A stretch of DNA of 64,000 bases. Origin: Cymodocea nodosa. Its lineage: Eukaryota > Streptophyta > Magnoliopsida > Alismatales > Cymodoceaceae. The DNA is taken from positions 1,366,501 to 1,430,500 of the forward strand of contig CM072347.1 in the NCBI GenBank assembly GCA_036874045.1, given 5' to 3'. This document shows positions 10,797-22,560 of the stretch, one piece after another. A model generated the notes under the pieces. The model was not told the origin of the DNA. It searched no databases and was given only the letters and a program-made list of their open reading frames with translations. Each line of letters starts with the position of its first letter. Position 1 is the stretch's first letter. The position numbers and the translations under genes were made by a program.

Positions 10797-13700
10797 ATGG
10801 ATTCAACTCCTCGTTCCTTAGCGTTCTCCCTCCTTCCTTCTTGTACATCTCCAGAGATGATGAGGAAGAAGAGTATTGCAGGAAAAACAGCAACTCCACC
10901 ACGCATGTGTTCCTTAGCCTTAATAATCTTCAATATTGCTGCCACTCTCTTTCTCCACCACCACCATGCAATTGCCCAGAGCAGCCCACCGTCTTCCCCC
11001 AGAAGAACTGACCCAACTGAAGGTATGAATATTCATTCACTACTTCTTCCTCCTCCGGACCTTTTCAGATCAACCAGTCATGTATGTACCATATATATAT
11101 GTGTACGAGTGTATGTGTGTGTGTATATACATGCACACGTTATTGTTTAATTTGCAAGAGTTTTGGAGAATAATTGCTAACAAGCTCCGATCCTCTTATA
11201 TATTGTGCAGTTGAGGCGTTGAACTCCATATTCAGGAAGTGGAACATCTCATCCACCATGTCCAACCTACCTTGGAATCACACTGGCAACGGTAATCCTT
11301 GCACGGGCTACGCCATAACAGCCGACGACAAAATTTGGGATGACTACGTGAGATTCAATCCATCCATCTTGTGCGATTGTAGCAGCAACAATGGCTCTAC
11401 TTGCCATATCATCAGACTGTCAGTCACCACCCATCTTTTCCTTTAACAACTTTGCTATTTATCCATCAAAAAGGTTTTTTTATGTTTTTGAAAGTCAATT
11501 TTATTTTGTAAATAAATATATATATATATAAGAAGAACAATTTCTATTTATAATAGATAATTTTGTGAAGATATACACCTCTCTTTCATGCTATATATCT
11601 TATCTTGTTCCTCACAGATCTTATTGTTTCTAATTAGGACTGCGTATGAATTAAATATCACGGGGACTATTCCGGATGAGCTCAAGAATTTATCAAAACT
11701 GGATAACCTGTAAGTCTTATTGATTACACCCCTTCAAATTTGAAGTGAAAGCTCACAAAAATGGCATGTGTTGTATTCAATAAATTCATTCTAGTTCTCT
11801 TCGATGATTTAGTGTGGTAATCCCACTCCGTTTCTTGGTTATTTGGATCTTGATTTGTTAACCATCTTCATTCTAGTAAGATAAATGAGGTTCTAAGTTA
11901 TGGGGGCGTAACTTCCTTTCCCTATTTCAATAAAAAGGGATACAATATGCAACTTCTATTTCTCAACAAATAATATGTTTTTGTTACTTTTAGCGAAAAA
12001 TATGCTTTCCAAAAATTTATCAAGCTCGTTCCAATATATTTTAAATTTTTCTAAATTGCAGACAAATTGCTGGTAATTACTTGGTCGGTCCTCTGCCAGC
12101 ATTCATCGGAAACTTTTCAGAAATGAAATACTTGTAAGTTTTATACATAAATAAATGTAGTACTAACATGAATGGTTGGTTTCATTTTTGTATCTACGGA
12201 TTAATATTTTACTTCTTTATGCTAAAGGAGCATAGGTAAAAATGCATTATCAGGAGTTATACCAAAGGAGCTTGGAAAACTTCCAGAACTTATTTCACTG
12301 TGAGATAAATAAATTATCCTTTAATTGTGGGCACAGCATACATTCTGATAGTAGTGTGCGCACATTTTACTATGACAAAGGCACTTAATGTTTGATGAGT
12401 ATTTTCTATTTGCAGAGGTATGGGGATGAATAACTTCAATGGTTCGCTTCCACCCGAGCTTGGGAACTTGAAAAGCCTAGAGCAAATGCAAGTGTCTAGA
12501 AATTTCTATCACGGAACTTGTTAACATTTTGTGGTAAATCCATAAAAGGGAAATCATCATCTAACTTTTTTCTTTTTCAACAGTTATATAGACAGTATGG
12601 GAGTCAGTGGAGAAATTCCACCAACATTTGCAAAGCTTAAGAAGTTGAAGATCATGTAAATTTTTAACATTTAACCAAGTCATAAAGACAAGGCTACTCA
12701 AGGCTTTTACATGAAAATATGAATGATTGTCTATATTATTCTCACTACAGGTGGGCATCTGACAATAATTTTGGAGGAAAAGTTCCAGAGTTTCTAGGAA
12801 ATTTGACAAATCTTGAAACCATGTAAGAAGAAATTTATACGATATTGCTTGTTATAGTTGTCTTATGTTTTATTGTCATTCCATGTAAATTATACAATGG
12901 CTAACTACTCACTTACCTTTACACCTACTGTAGGAGGCTTCAAGGCAATTCCTTTCAAGGTCCTATTCCTTCAGGTCTTGGTAACCTTCAAGGTCTTAAA
13001 GAACTGTAAGTATGCTTACTTTTGAAATACATGGGTTCCCAGTATTACATGGTAAACAATTATTTGTAGTGGTTGTAGTATCATAAAGGAAAGCAAGAAT
13101 TAAATATTCCCCATGTTCATTTTGAAGTTAGTTGCTCCTCCCTTTTTCATTTGATGCATTGATTTAGGCGTCTTGGTGACCTCTCAAATGGAACCTCGTC
13201 TTTGGCATTTATTGCAAATATGAAGTCGTTGTCCACCTTGTAAGATTATCAAAAATTTGCTCTCTATTATTCTGTTTTGTAAAATATCAATATTCGATTT
13301 TACAAATTACTAGAATGTTATTCGTGTTTTAACAGAGTCTTGAGAAATGCTAAGATTTCTGATACCATTCCAACTTACATTGGGAATTTTCAAAATATGA
13401 AACATCTGTGAGTGTTGTTTATTTCATTTTATTTTCTTTTACATCAAACTACGAAACAAAGTTTCTCCTTATCTTAATCTTTCGATCATTTCAGGGATTT
13501 AAGCTTCAATAATCTCAAAGGCTTGCTTCCACCTGATCTTTTTAATATGAAGTCACTTGAATACTTGTGAGTGAATTAACTTTTAAGTTCCTAATTGAAA
13601 GGTCTTCTTTGTGTTGCTAATAATTTCATATCGCGCTACAGATTTCTTGGAAATAATAGCATATCTGGTAATGTACCAAGAAAGAAGTCTGGAACTCTTT

Positions 13701-16700
13701 TAAATATGTATGACATGCCATCTCACCTTTTATTTGTGTATCTTTACTTAGTGTTTGATAGAGAAACATGATATTCTCTACTGTTTGCAGTGATCTATCC
13801 TACAACGAACTATCGGGAAGTATTCCTCCTTGGGCTGGTCAAAAGAATCTTCAATTGTAATGTGTTTACTTGCTGCTTTTTTATTTTATTGCTATTGCTA
13901 ACATCTTCTGTAACAAACGGTAAGAAACTTCATTCCATAAATAAAATGGATCCCTGAATTTTTGTAAAGCTAATCCTACTAGTCGATTATTTAATTGTAC
14001 AATTTATAAAAAAAACTACTTCATAAAATAAAATAATGAAACTTTGTGCTTCATATTCATGTTCTTGCATTACAGTAGAATAAATACAAAATACTTGTAA
14101 ACTCTAATTTCTTATAAACAAGATTGAAATTCACCACATGTTCATGTTAAAGCACCGCAATAAATTTTCAAATGCCAATTTCTATATTAACCCTACAACA
14201 TGCACATTTTAGGTGAAAATGCCATTTTACATGTCATTTTCGTTGTTCTTTTATATTTTTTTCTTCAACCTGTGCTCAGCAAAACTTTTCTTTTATTTAC
14301 TACAACCTTTTTTGTTATTTTCCGTACAGGAATTTGGTTGCCAACAACTTTGACACTGATGATTCCGACAAGTGCTTACCTGCACCCATTCTACCTTTAT
14401 GTGAATGAAATTACAAAATTTTTATGCAATATTTATGTGCTTAACATATCCTATTCTTGTATTTTTAGTGTCATGCCAAAGGGTTTGAAGTGCTTGCAAC
14501 GAAATTTCCCATGCTATCGTAATAATCCAAGATGTAAGTATCTTTTCATTGTTTGTACAAGAATATTACCAATTCATGGGAACATGGAGAATTTCTACCA
14601 TTATTTGTTTAATTCATAAACGTTAAATCTACTACCACTGCTTTGCAGATTACTCCTTTGCCATAAATTGTGGTGGTGCTGCAATTATATCATCTAATGA
14701 TACAAACTATGAGGCGGACAATCACAGCTTAACTACTGCATCATATTTTGTAAGAGACACTAAAAGGTGGGCAGTTAGTAGCACTGGAAGATTTATTGAA
14801 TCTCAAAATCCTGAATACGAACAAAGTAGTTCGTCCAAGATCATGAACACTTCAGATCTAGGTCTATTTCAGACTGTAAGGTTATCACCATCTTCACTGA
14901 GATATTATGGTCTAGGGATGGAAAACGGACCATACAATGTGGAACTTCAATTTGCAGAAATTGCTTTTACTGATGACCATGGCTTAAAGAAGAGCTCTGG
15001 GAGACGGATATTTGACATTTATATTCAGGTATGTATGTGACTAGATGAATTGATATGGAAAAAACTTATTAAATAGACTAATGGTTATATGAATATTCAT
15101 ATAATGTAAGGTAATAGAAATCCCTGAATACATACAAATGCAGACACAAATTGCATGGAGCTTGTGGACCCCTTAGTGGGGCCCACAAACTGCAACTGAA
15201 ATGCTATGTGTATATGAAATTCCTATTGATTGGTGATCATAATCTCAATTTTCTTTTCTTTCACCTACCACCAATAGCCACGATTTCACCACCTAACAAA
15301 CATCTTTGACAGTCTCTTCCTCCTCTTCCTCCTCTTCCTCCTCTTTATCTACCATAGCTGTTAGCTTCTAAGGTTCAACCTACTACTACTGTCAGCCTCT
15401 AGGTAGCACTCCAACACTACTCTTAGCCCATAAGGGCTCTTTAGATGCCACCAAAGGGAATTTCATACCTTGTCCTACAACATGCAACAAGGATGAGACC
15501 CCAACAACTCCCTACTACCACCTAAGAAATTTCTCAGGCTTTACCGTCTACATTGTTGTATGTTTTAAAGACTGACGGTCCCAATACTAGTACCTAACTA
15601 CTTGCCTATTGTTTCTTTCACCACTCTCACATCAACATTATTGGATTCTCTCATTGTTGGAGACATTAGGTCTGATCCTTACAAAAATGGCTTCCTCCTC
15701 TACCACAAATGCATTAAACATTACATGAACGATCAATAATACCTTAATAAAGCTGGATAGATGACCAATGTATCTAGCCTTTTCGATTGTTTCTTATTGT
15801 TAAATATGGATTAGTGAGGTCCATTTCTTCTGCTCCACCCTTGAAAATAACTTGGAGGACCAGATTTAAGGCATATGTGGCATATCTGAGCTGCAATTAA
15901 ATCTTACCTCTCTATCTATAGTGGCAACAAAGATACTAAGGGTTCATCTAGGATTCTATGAAATATGAATTAACAATATATTAAATGAATTCACTTTATC
16001 AAAGATGTTAATACATTAATGTTAACTCCTTTTCTTAATTCATTAATAACGTTGCCTCCTTTTCTACCTTTATCAATTTTTTGCATTGTCACGACAATAT
16101 TTTCACAAATCAATCTTTCCCTAAGGAATGTCCCATGCTCTAAAGAGATTCTTTTCTTGACAACACAATAATTTTCTTGAGAATTGGATGCCCAATTAAT
16201 GCCCCTTTAGAAATAATTTTTTCTATTACTTTGTACAACACCTTGCATAAACTAATGGAGTTGAAATAATTAACCTATGCAAATAGCCTTCTCAACCAAT
16301 TCATACATGAGTCGAGAAGATTTCATTGGAAGGGAGTTGTCTATTTTCTTTTCTTGCTTATGTTAAGAATGCACTTAGAAGGGACCATGTACGTAGTGGA
16401 CAGGACCACCTAAGAATTGAGGTGCACTTTGATTCTAATTATGCAGGTAACGAAGGTGATAGAAAATTGACTTTTAGGTTCTACACCTATGTTGGAAGGA
16501 ATCTTTTTACTTGGGAAAGTCAAAAGTAGAATATGAGTTATTCCAGAATTAAGTCATTGTATATATTACAAATTAGTATATAAATTATTTTATATTATAA
16601 TCTAATTACTCCAAATTAAGTCATTAAAGTTTCTTTCACAAATATCAAAAACTGGTACTAAAATTACAAAATTATGACATATCTTCTCAAAATTAAACAA

Positions 16701-19700
16701 ACTTGCTAGCCATGTGGTTAAATTTTAAACCAGTAAGAGTGAATTTCTCATGCATACTATGACTTTTCTTGCTGTAATGTGCCTTAGGGGAATCTCACGG
16801 TTAGAGACTTTGATATAAAAAAGGAAGCTAGTGGAGTTCCCTTCGCAGCAATCAAAAGGCAGTACAAAGCTACTGTCATTCATAATTTTCTTGAAATCCA
16901 CTTGTTTTGGGCGGGAAAGGGAACTTGTTGTCTTCCCACACAAGGTTACTATGGACCGTTAATATCAGCTATTAATGTTACCCCAGGTATGCTGAGTTGG
17001 TGACGTCCAGAACTTGCTTTCATTTTTATTGGGTTATGCATTTCAAACCATCAGTTATTCGGATTAGGCTGCAGTCAAAATGTAAGGACTACGTTCTTTT
17101 TTCAGATTTCAAACCATCTGTTAGCAACCAGCCACCAAACGATACTTCAACAAGGAAGGAAATTGCTTTAATTGTTGGAATTACAGTTGGTATTGTATCT
17201 TGTTTCTCACTATGTATTATTGGAGTTAGTCTATGGAGACGAAAGAGACAACTAAATATGGATGAGGAGGAAGGTAATTCTTGATGATGCTAAATAAAAT
17301 ATTTTTAGTTGACATGGTTTGGCATGTACACAAAGATGTTCATTGTGAAGTGATGGCTTATGCTTGATATGGTTTTCCTGAAAATGCAGAATTACATGGA
17401 TTGGCTGCAGTTCCAAATAGTTTCAGCTATGCTGAATTGAAAAGTGCTACAGAAAACTTTAATGAAGCAAGTAAACTCGGTGTGGGAGGATTTGGAACTG
17501 TCTTTAAGGTGATCCTTATAACAAAAATGTGATCAATTACTCTTAGAAACATCAAATTGCATATTTGAATTTTGCACCTTCCTTCGTCATTTTTGTTACC
17601 GATACTTATGATTGGTGACATCCTAGTTTTAATTAAAAGAGGAATTCATGTAATAAAAGGCAACCTTAAAAAAATCCAGTGGTGAAATTATTGTCACAAG
17701 TCTCAACTAAATTTTATGGACTAGTTTTTAGAGCATATTGCATCAAAAGATCAGAATATCACTTATGGCATAAAATTACCAGTCTCTTTGGTTGGTATTT
17801 TCTGGAAAGTGCATGTTTATCACGTGCTCATGTTGATGTTACCAATTAGTCATGAATCTCCAATTCTACAATTAAATTTCAAAGTATTGGCAACCTTATT
17901 AAAGTGAGATTTTCCTTGCCAACAACTATAATTAAAAGTCAATAAACATCTAATCGACTAGGAGTGTAGACGTAGGCCTGAATGCAGGCACATACATTAC
18001 CATTAAAGAAAAGGTCAATACAAATCTAACACAAATTATCCTGAATCTTGGATTTCTTAAACATTTTAATATGCTGAATTTGTATCATTTGAAATATGCA
18101 GGCTTGTTAGAATAACCTGTATAACTGGATTTTATAATTAATGTAGTGCCACTTTGGGCAACATCTTTATTACTTTCATATGAATCATTTCTCTTTGTTC
18201 CAATTTCATGTATGTAGGTGAATTCACTGATTCTTACATAAACAAGTTAACTTTATTTAATTATGCACTTTATCTGTGAGAATCCTTTTCTAAGTTTTTA
18301 AGTTTCATAGCAATCCGCAAAATTAAACATTGTAAATTAAGTTGATATTTCATATTCATAATTTCCTTTTCCGTACTATGACCATGGAGTTCTAACTATA
18401 AAGTCACTAGTTCCAGATATGATCTAAAAATATTCGATGCTCATGATGTGAGGATGTGTCAATTTTGTCTATCAGGGAATACTTAATGATGGAAGCCCAG
18501 TGGCTGTAAAGCAACTCTCGATGTCTTCACTTCAAGGAAAAGAACAGTTTGTCACTGAGGTTGCTACCATATCAGCAGTGAAACATCGAAATCTAGTAAA
18601 ATTGATTGGTAGCTGCCTTGAAGAAAGTAGGAGGCTCGTGGTTTATGAATACCTGGAAAATGGGAGTCTTGATAGAGTTCTTTTTGGTATGTAGCCAAAG
18701 ACATACATACTCCAATTTCTAGCTTTTTTAGGATGGTAGAAATCCATCACAACATCTAATCAACACTATGCTACTCCTATAATTCAAAGTTACAAAGGTT
18801 GTTATTTCTAAGATTAAAGTAGAATGAAGAAATACTTTTAGAGAATCATGTTGCAGGAATATATCATTAAAATTAAATTATAAAATTATTATTTGCTTGG
18901 TTATACTTTATAGCTCCAAATGCTGAACCATAAAGCATGATTATACGTAAAAAGTTAATTTTACTGAAATTCATATTTTAGATGGATGAGCAAGATAGAA
19001 TCAAAAAATTCATGGTAAATTTGCAAATAGAAAGTTTGCTTACCGTAGTGATGATGTTTTGTTGAATGGGATATATGGTGGAATAGAGGAATGAAGCAGT
19101 GGCTGCTGCTGTTGTGGGCACAGGTAAGAGTGGCTTGCACCTAGACTGGGCAACGCGTTTTAGGATCTGCTTGGACACGGCCAGGGGATTAGCTTATCTG
19201 CACGAGGAATCGAATGTTCGCATCATCCATCGGGACATCAAGGCCAGCAACATCCTTTTGGATGCCGACCTCAACCCCAAGATCTCTGACTTCGGCCTCG
19301 CCAAGCTGTACGACGAACGCAAGACCCACATCAGCACTAGGGTTGCTGGCACCGTGTACGCTTTCAATCAACCCTCTAGTTATTTGATCAATCGACCACC
19401 ACCGATATGGATGTGTATTGTTTCGTCTTCCTGCAGTGGCTACCTCGCGCCGGAGTATGCGATGAGAGGTCATTTGACGGAAAAGACGGACATCTATGCA
19501 TTCGGGGTTGTTGCCCTCGAGATCATAAGTGGGAGGCCCAACACCAGCGATGCCTTCGACGAGGAGAAAAAGTATCTCCTTGAATGGGTAAGTTGTGCCA
19601 ATACCTACGCAAGTAGTGACGTACACAACACTAATGCTTTTGTTGATTGAAGGCCTGGCAGCTCCACGAGGAGGGCCGCAGTATGAAGCTGATAGACCCA

Positions 19701-19979
19701 ACGCTTTCATCTTACGAGGAAGAAGAGGTTCGCAGAGTGATGGTGGTGGCTTTCCTGTGCACCCAACTCAACCCACTCCTCCGCCCATCGATGTCACGTG
19801 TGGTGGCGATGCTCGTGGGCGACGTCGAGCTTGGAGAAGTCCCCACCAAACCAACCTTCTTGTCGGACTGGCATTTCGATGAGCTCAAGGAAATGACCAC
19901 CACCAGCTCTTCTTCAGCTACTTATCATGGACAAGGCTCCTTGTCCGCAAACGACATTGTCGAAGAAGGGGGTAGATAG
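10797..19979 (+). CDS. Gene B: complete LRR-malectin receptor-like Ser/Thr kinase
   Basis: 24 exons: 10797-11022, 11211-11418, 11638-11709, 12062-12133, 12228-12299, 12416-12487, 12584-12655, 12751-12822, 12934-13005, 13168-13239, 13336-13407, 13495-13566, 13642-13707, 13791-13856, 14330-14371, 14469-14533, 14649-15028, 16788-16986, 17106-17273, 17390-17508, 18476-18686, 19124-19355, 19437-19587, 19653-19979. They sum to 3,180 nt, one open frame of 1,059 residues. Signal helix about 38-57 ([16 protein letters not shown]); cap with [10 protein letters not shown]; ten 24-residue LRRs plus two of 22 (about 145-428); malectin-like domain about 465-656; membrane helix about 678-700; kinase about 735-1010. 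Kinase motifs: GVGGFG 744-749, Lys765, Glu781, HRD 859-861, DFG 879-881, APE 905-907, all canonical for an active RD kinase. It should be a plasma-membrane receptor with cytosolic kinase; ligand unknown. Intron 6 starts with GC. The ATG chosen is conserved in E and F. Confidence 0.95.
12488..12583 (+). other. GC-AG intron 6 of gene B
   Basis: LRR exon 6 must end at 12487 to keep its 72-nt, phase-2 form, and the next bases are GCAAGT. The acceptor is CAACAG before 12584. The same GC donor is present in D (38875) and E (53956). GC-AG introns are a known minority class that favours the GCAAGT consensus seen here. Confidence 0.85.
15029..16787 (+). other. Intron 17 of gene B (1.76 kb)
   Basis: The first about 970 bp match intron 17 of gene A over most of its length, including the pyrimidine-rich stretch near 15305-15350 (repeats of TCCTCCTCT). 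The middle holds a copia fossil. The last 90 bp match A again up to the acceptor at 16787. This places A and B in one lineage, apart from C, D and E, whose intron 17 is only about 660 bp and unrelated. Confidence 0.75.
16000..16690 (+). mobile_element. Fossil Ty1/copia fragment in intron 17 of gene B
   Basis: The insert sits at the same intron point as the one in gene A. Between about 16250 and 16550, conceptual translation resembles the RNase H end of copia pol: a [12 protein letters not shown] segment followed by [16 protein letters not shown], compare the usual DWAGD..DRKST..G..FF.G..ISW.SKKQ. It is a broken fragment with no recognisable full LTR pair. Different parts of pol survive in A and B, so both may stem from one insertion in their shared ancestor followed by separate losses. 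That is inference. Confidence 0.6.
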
Positions 19980-20399
19980 ATGGTAGTGTGCTCTGTTTCT
20001 TCTGTCATTCGAAGTTTCGATACTGAACTTTTCCACGGTACAGGAACGATGAATACTCGTCGAGTAAGTAGTCTTATTTATGATCTTTGTTAAATTATCA
20101 AGTTTACTTACGTGTACAAATGTTGAAATGTATTGGGTTTGGGATTTTAGATGATCTAACCTTAAAATTTAGACATTAATGATTAATTACCTTGTATTAA
20201 TATGATCAATTAATACTGGTTGGGTTTAGTAACCTGACAATGAATCCTAGGTGGTTCCCTGGAATGATGGAAAACGACAATGAAGGCCGAACAAATTAAA
20301 CCAATCTTCGCTTTATTATCTAAAGGTAAAATAAATTTTTGTGTGTCCTCATTTTATACGCTAGACAAATTATGATCGTTTCTGCATCGGTTCCTTTTT
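19980..20399. other. 3' flank of gene B
   Basis: Probable 3' UTR and flank. A short R1 fragment (TTATCTAAAGGTAAAATAAATTTTTG) stands at about 20318-20343, and a weak copy of the ACTGGTTGG..GGTGGTTCC module precedes it. No gene is seen. Confidence 0.5.
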
Positions 20400-21335
20400 T
20401 TTCTTTTAATTTGAAATATTATTTACTTTAGGTATTAATGTTTTTACCTCTAGGATTTTATTGAATATTTCCATTTTTTTTTCCATTAAAGGCATTTTGA
20501 ACTTTATCTTAAATGTTTATATTTCATAAAGGTTCCCTTCCGTCTTCTTTTTTCTTCTCTTTTTTCAGATATTATATATTTTTCTATCTAAAATATTTGG
20601 TTCTATTTAAGTATTATATATATATTTTTTATGTCTCGTTAAAATTGTTTCTCATTTTCTCTTTCCAATTTTCATCTCCTTTATATTATTTTATTTATTT
20701 CTCTCCTTCTTCTTCTTCTTCTTCTTCTTTCTAAAGAAAACAACATGAAAATACAAATGAACTGTACTTAGGTCGGACATAGAAAGATCGAACTTTCTTT
20801 TCCACCCTTTTTTTTTAATTTTTTTTTTACTTTGATTGATTTTATTTTTTTTAAATTACATTTTATAGTTTCGTCTAATATGTTTGATTATTTCTTCTTT
20901 TTAACTTCATTTTAAATACTTCTATCTTGTATTCTAAAACATTTTGGTTTTCAATTTCAATATTTGGATTTCATTCTAGATATTTATTTATCATTTTGTT
21001 TTATTTTAATTTTATTTATTTATTTTAAAGGGCTTTCCCCTTTTACTTTAGATATTTATATTCTCCCCCTTTTTCTTGCATATTTATATGTAAAGTATTT
21101 TAACATTTTTTATTTACAAAATACCCTAATTTCATATGTATTTCTAACTAAAATATTTTCTTACATTTTTTATGTCTAAAATAGAATATTATTTTTGGGG
21201 TATTTACCTTTAGATATTTACATTTAATTATATTTCAGATATAAAATATTCCATCTTCTATTTTTTTGATACTTATATTTTATATCCGAAATATTTAACC
21301 TTATATTTACTTATATATATATAATTAAATTTCCC
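20400..21335 (+). repeat. T-rich degenerate periodic array between B and C
   Basis: The + strand is extremely T-rich. A loose unit of about 50-60 bp recurs, roughly TAGATATTTATATT then TCTAAAATATTT then a T-rich spacer. Examples start near 20569, 20980, 21045 and 21213. A CTT run stands at 20707-20731. Apparent open frames (20513-20734, 20964-21179) are low-complexity Phe/Tyr/Leu/Ser strings and are not genes. A similar array lies in intron 3 of gene E. Confidence 0.6.
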
Positions 21336-22473
21336 CTTATTTTTTTTTTAATAGTTTGTCTCCGACCGCAATAAGTCGATTTTCCTAATAGTGACTTTCC
21401 AGGAAAACAAATGTATTTTCAACTCACCGTTGCTAATAATCTGAACTCATAGGAGAAGTACGGTGAATAGTCCTTCATCAACTGTCATTGTAGTTCGATC
21501 CAAAATTTTTCTCATTCTTTTAATGTTAGAATGTCTCTTAATGTTACACTAACAATGCAAGCCTTGAATGATCATCTTTTTAACACGTAAAAATAACAAT
21601 CAATGTTAGTAGGATTTTTTTTGACCTACCTATTGTGGGTGGTTAATCAATTTTTTATCCAAAGGTAAAATAAAATTTCAAGCAATTGCAAAGCCAACAA
21701 CCAATGGTTGATCATTCTTTTGTCTTATAAAATTTACGAGAAAGAAAATCTTGTTAATACCAATACTAGTTCAATATGACCTATTCTGGGCGATTACATG
21801 GAATGAGACAATAGAAGTGACATAAAACAAAGAAAATCTTGAGACTTCCTTACCCATGATCGAAGAAACCGTAATCTGTGATGTATGTGTGGTAGCTCTG
21901 ACTTTTGACTTGGATAACGAGAAGACTTGTTCAATTATTACAAAGAAATTAAATAAGAGATTGTATTAGAATCGTTTTCTTTATGTCGCAAAATATACAA
22001 GAGAGAGACATATTAATCTCACAGAAAAGAAATCAATTGTTAATATTAGTGCTGGTTGGATCTTGCAGGTGATTTCATGGAACAAAAACAAAACAGGTCT
22101 GTGTTTCGGGTGATTTAATAAACTTCTTTTTGTCATACAAAATATATGAGGAAAAATCTTGATTTCAAGTCATACAAAACCAGGACAAAAATCCGTTCAT
22201 CTCCTCTTGCACAACGTTCAGAGTGTTGCATTGGTTCCACATCGAAGAAATCAATTCTAGTTGGACTTTTCAAACTGTTGCAACAAATTTCAAGAAAAAT
22301 GGCTTGAAAGTGAAATCACACCTACCTTAATGCGCATGGCATAAAGTAAAAAAGTAAACGTTTACATTTGTGGAGATGAAAGCATTACAAATAAAAAACG
22401 TAATATTGTACTTTCAAACTTTGACTTACACGTATTGACTTCTGTAACTTACGGATACTAAGCTTTATTTTTA
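21336..22473 (+). repeat. Intergenic modules upstream of gene C
   Basis: R1-like parts lie at about 21655-21760 (CCAAAGGTAAAATAAAATTT, GCAATTGCAAAGCCAACAAC, CTTATAAAATTTACGAG). A module with GAAATCAATTGTTAATA..GTGCTGGTTGG recurs around 21755, 22030 and 22245 and is shared with 9075-9140, 10006-10090 and 61870-61950. This promoter lacks the exon 1-2 relic and the TA run found before B, D, E and F, so gene C has a distinct upstream region. Confidence 0.6.
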
Positions 22474-22560
22474 ATGTTTGTTTTCGTTGGAGATAAAGAG
22501 TTGTTCATTACTTACGGTACCAGCTCCTTGTTCCTCCTTCCTTCTTGTACATCTCCAGAG

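Noticed and set aside
19189-19710. Long minus-strand open frame over kinase exons of gene B (similar ones at 5801-6145 and 59785-60153)
   Set aside because: Antisense shadow of GC-rich kinase exons; it spans introns and has no family resemblance of its own.
20513-21179. Open frames rich in Phe, Tyr, Leu and Ser
   Set aside because: Low-complexity translation of a T-rich array.
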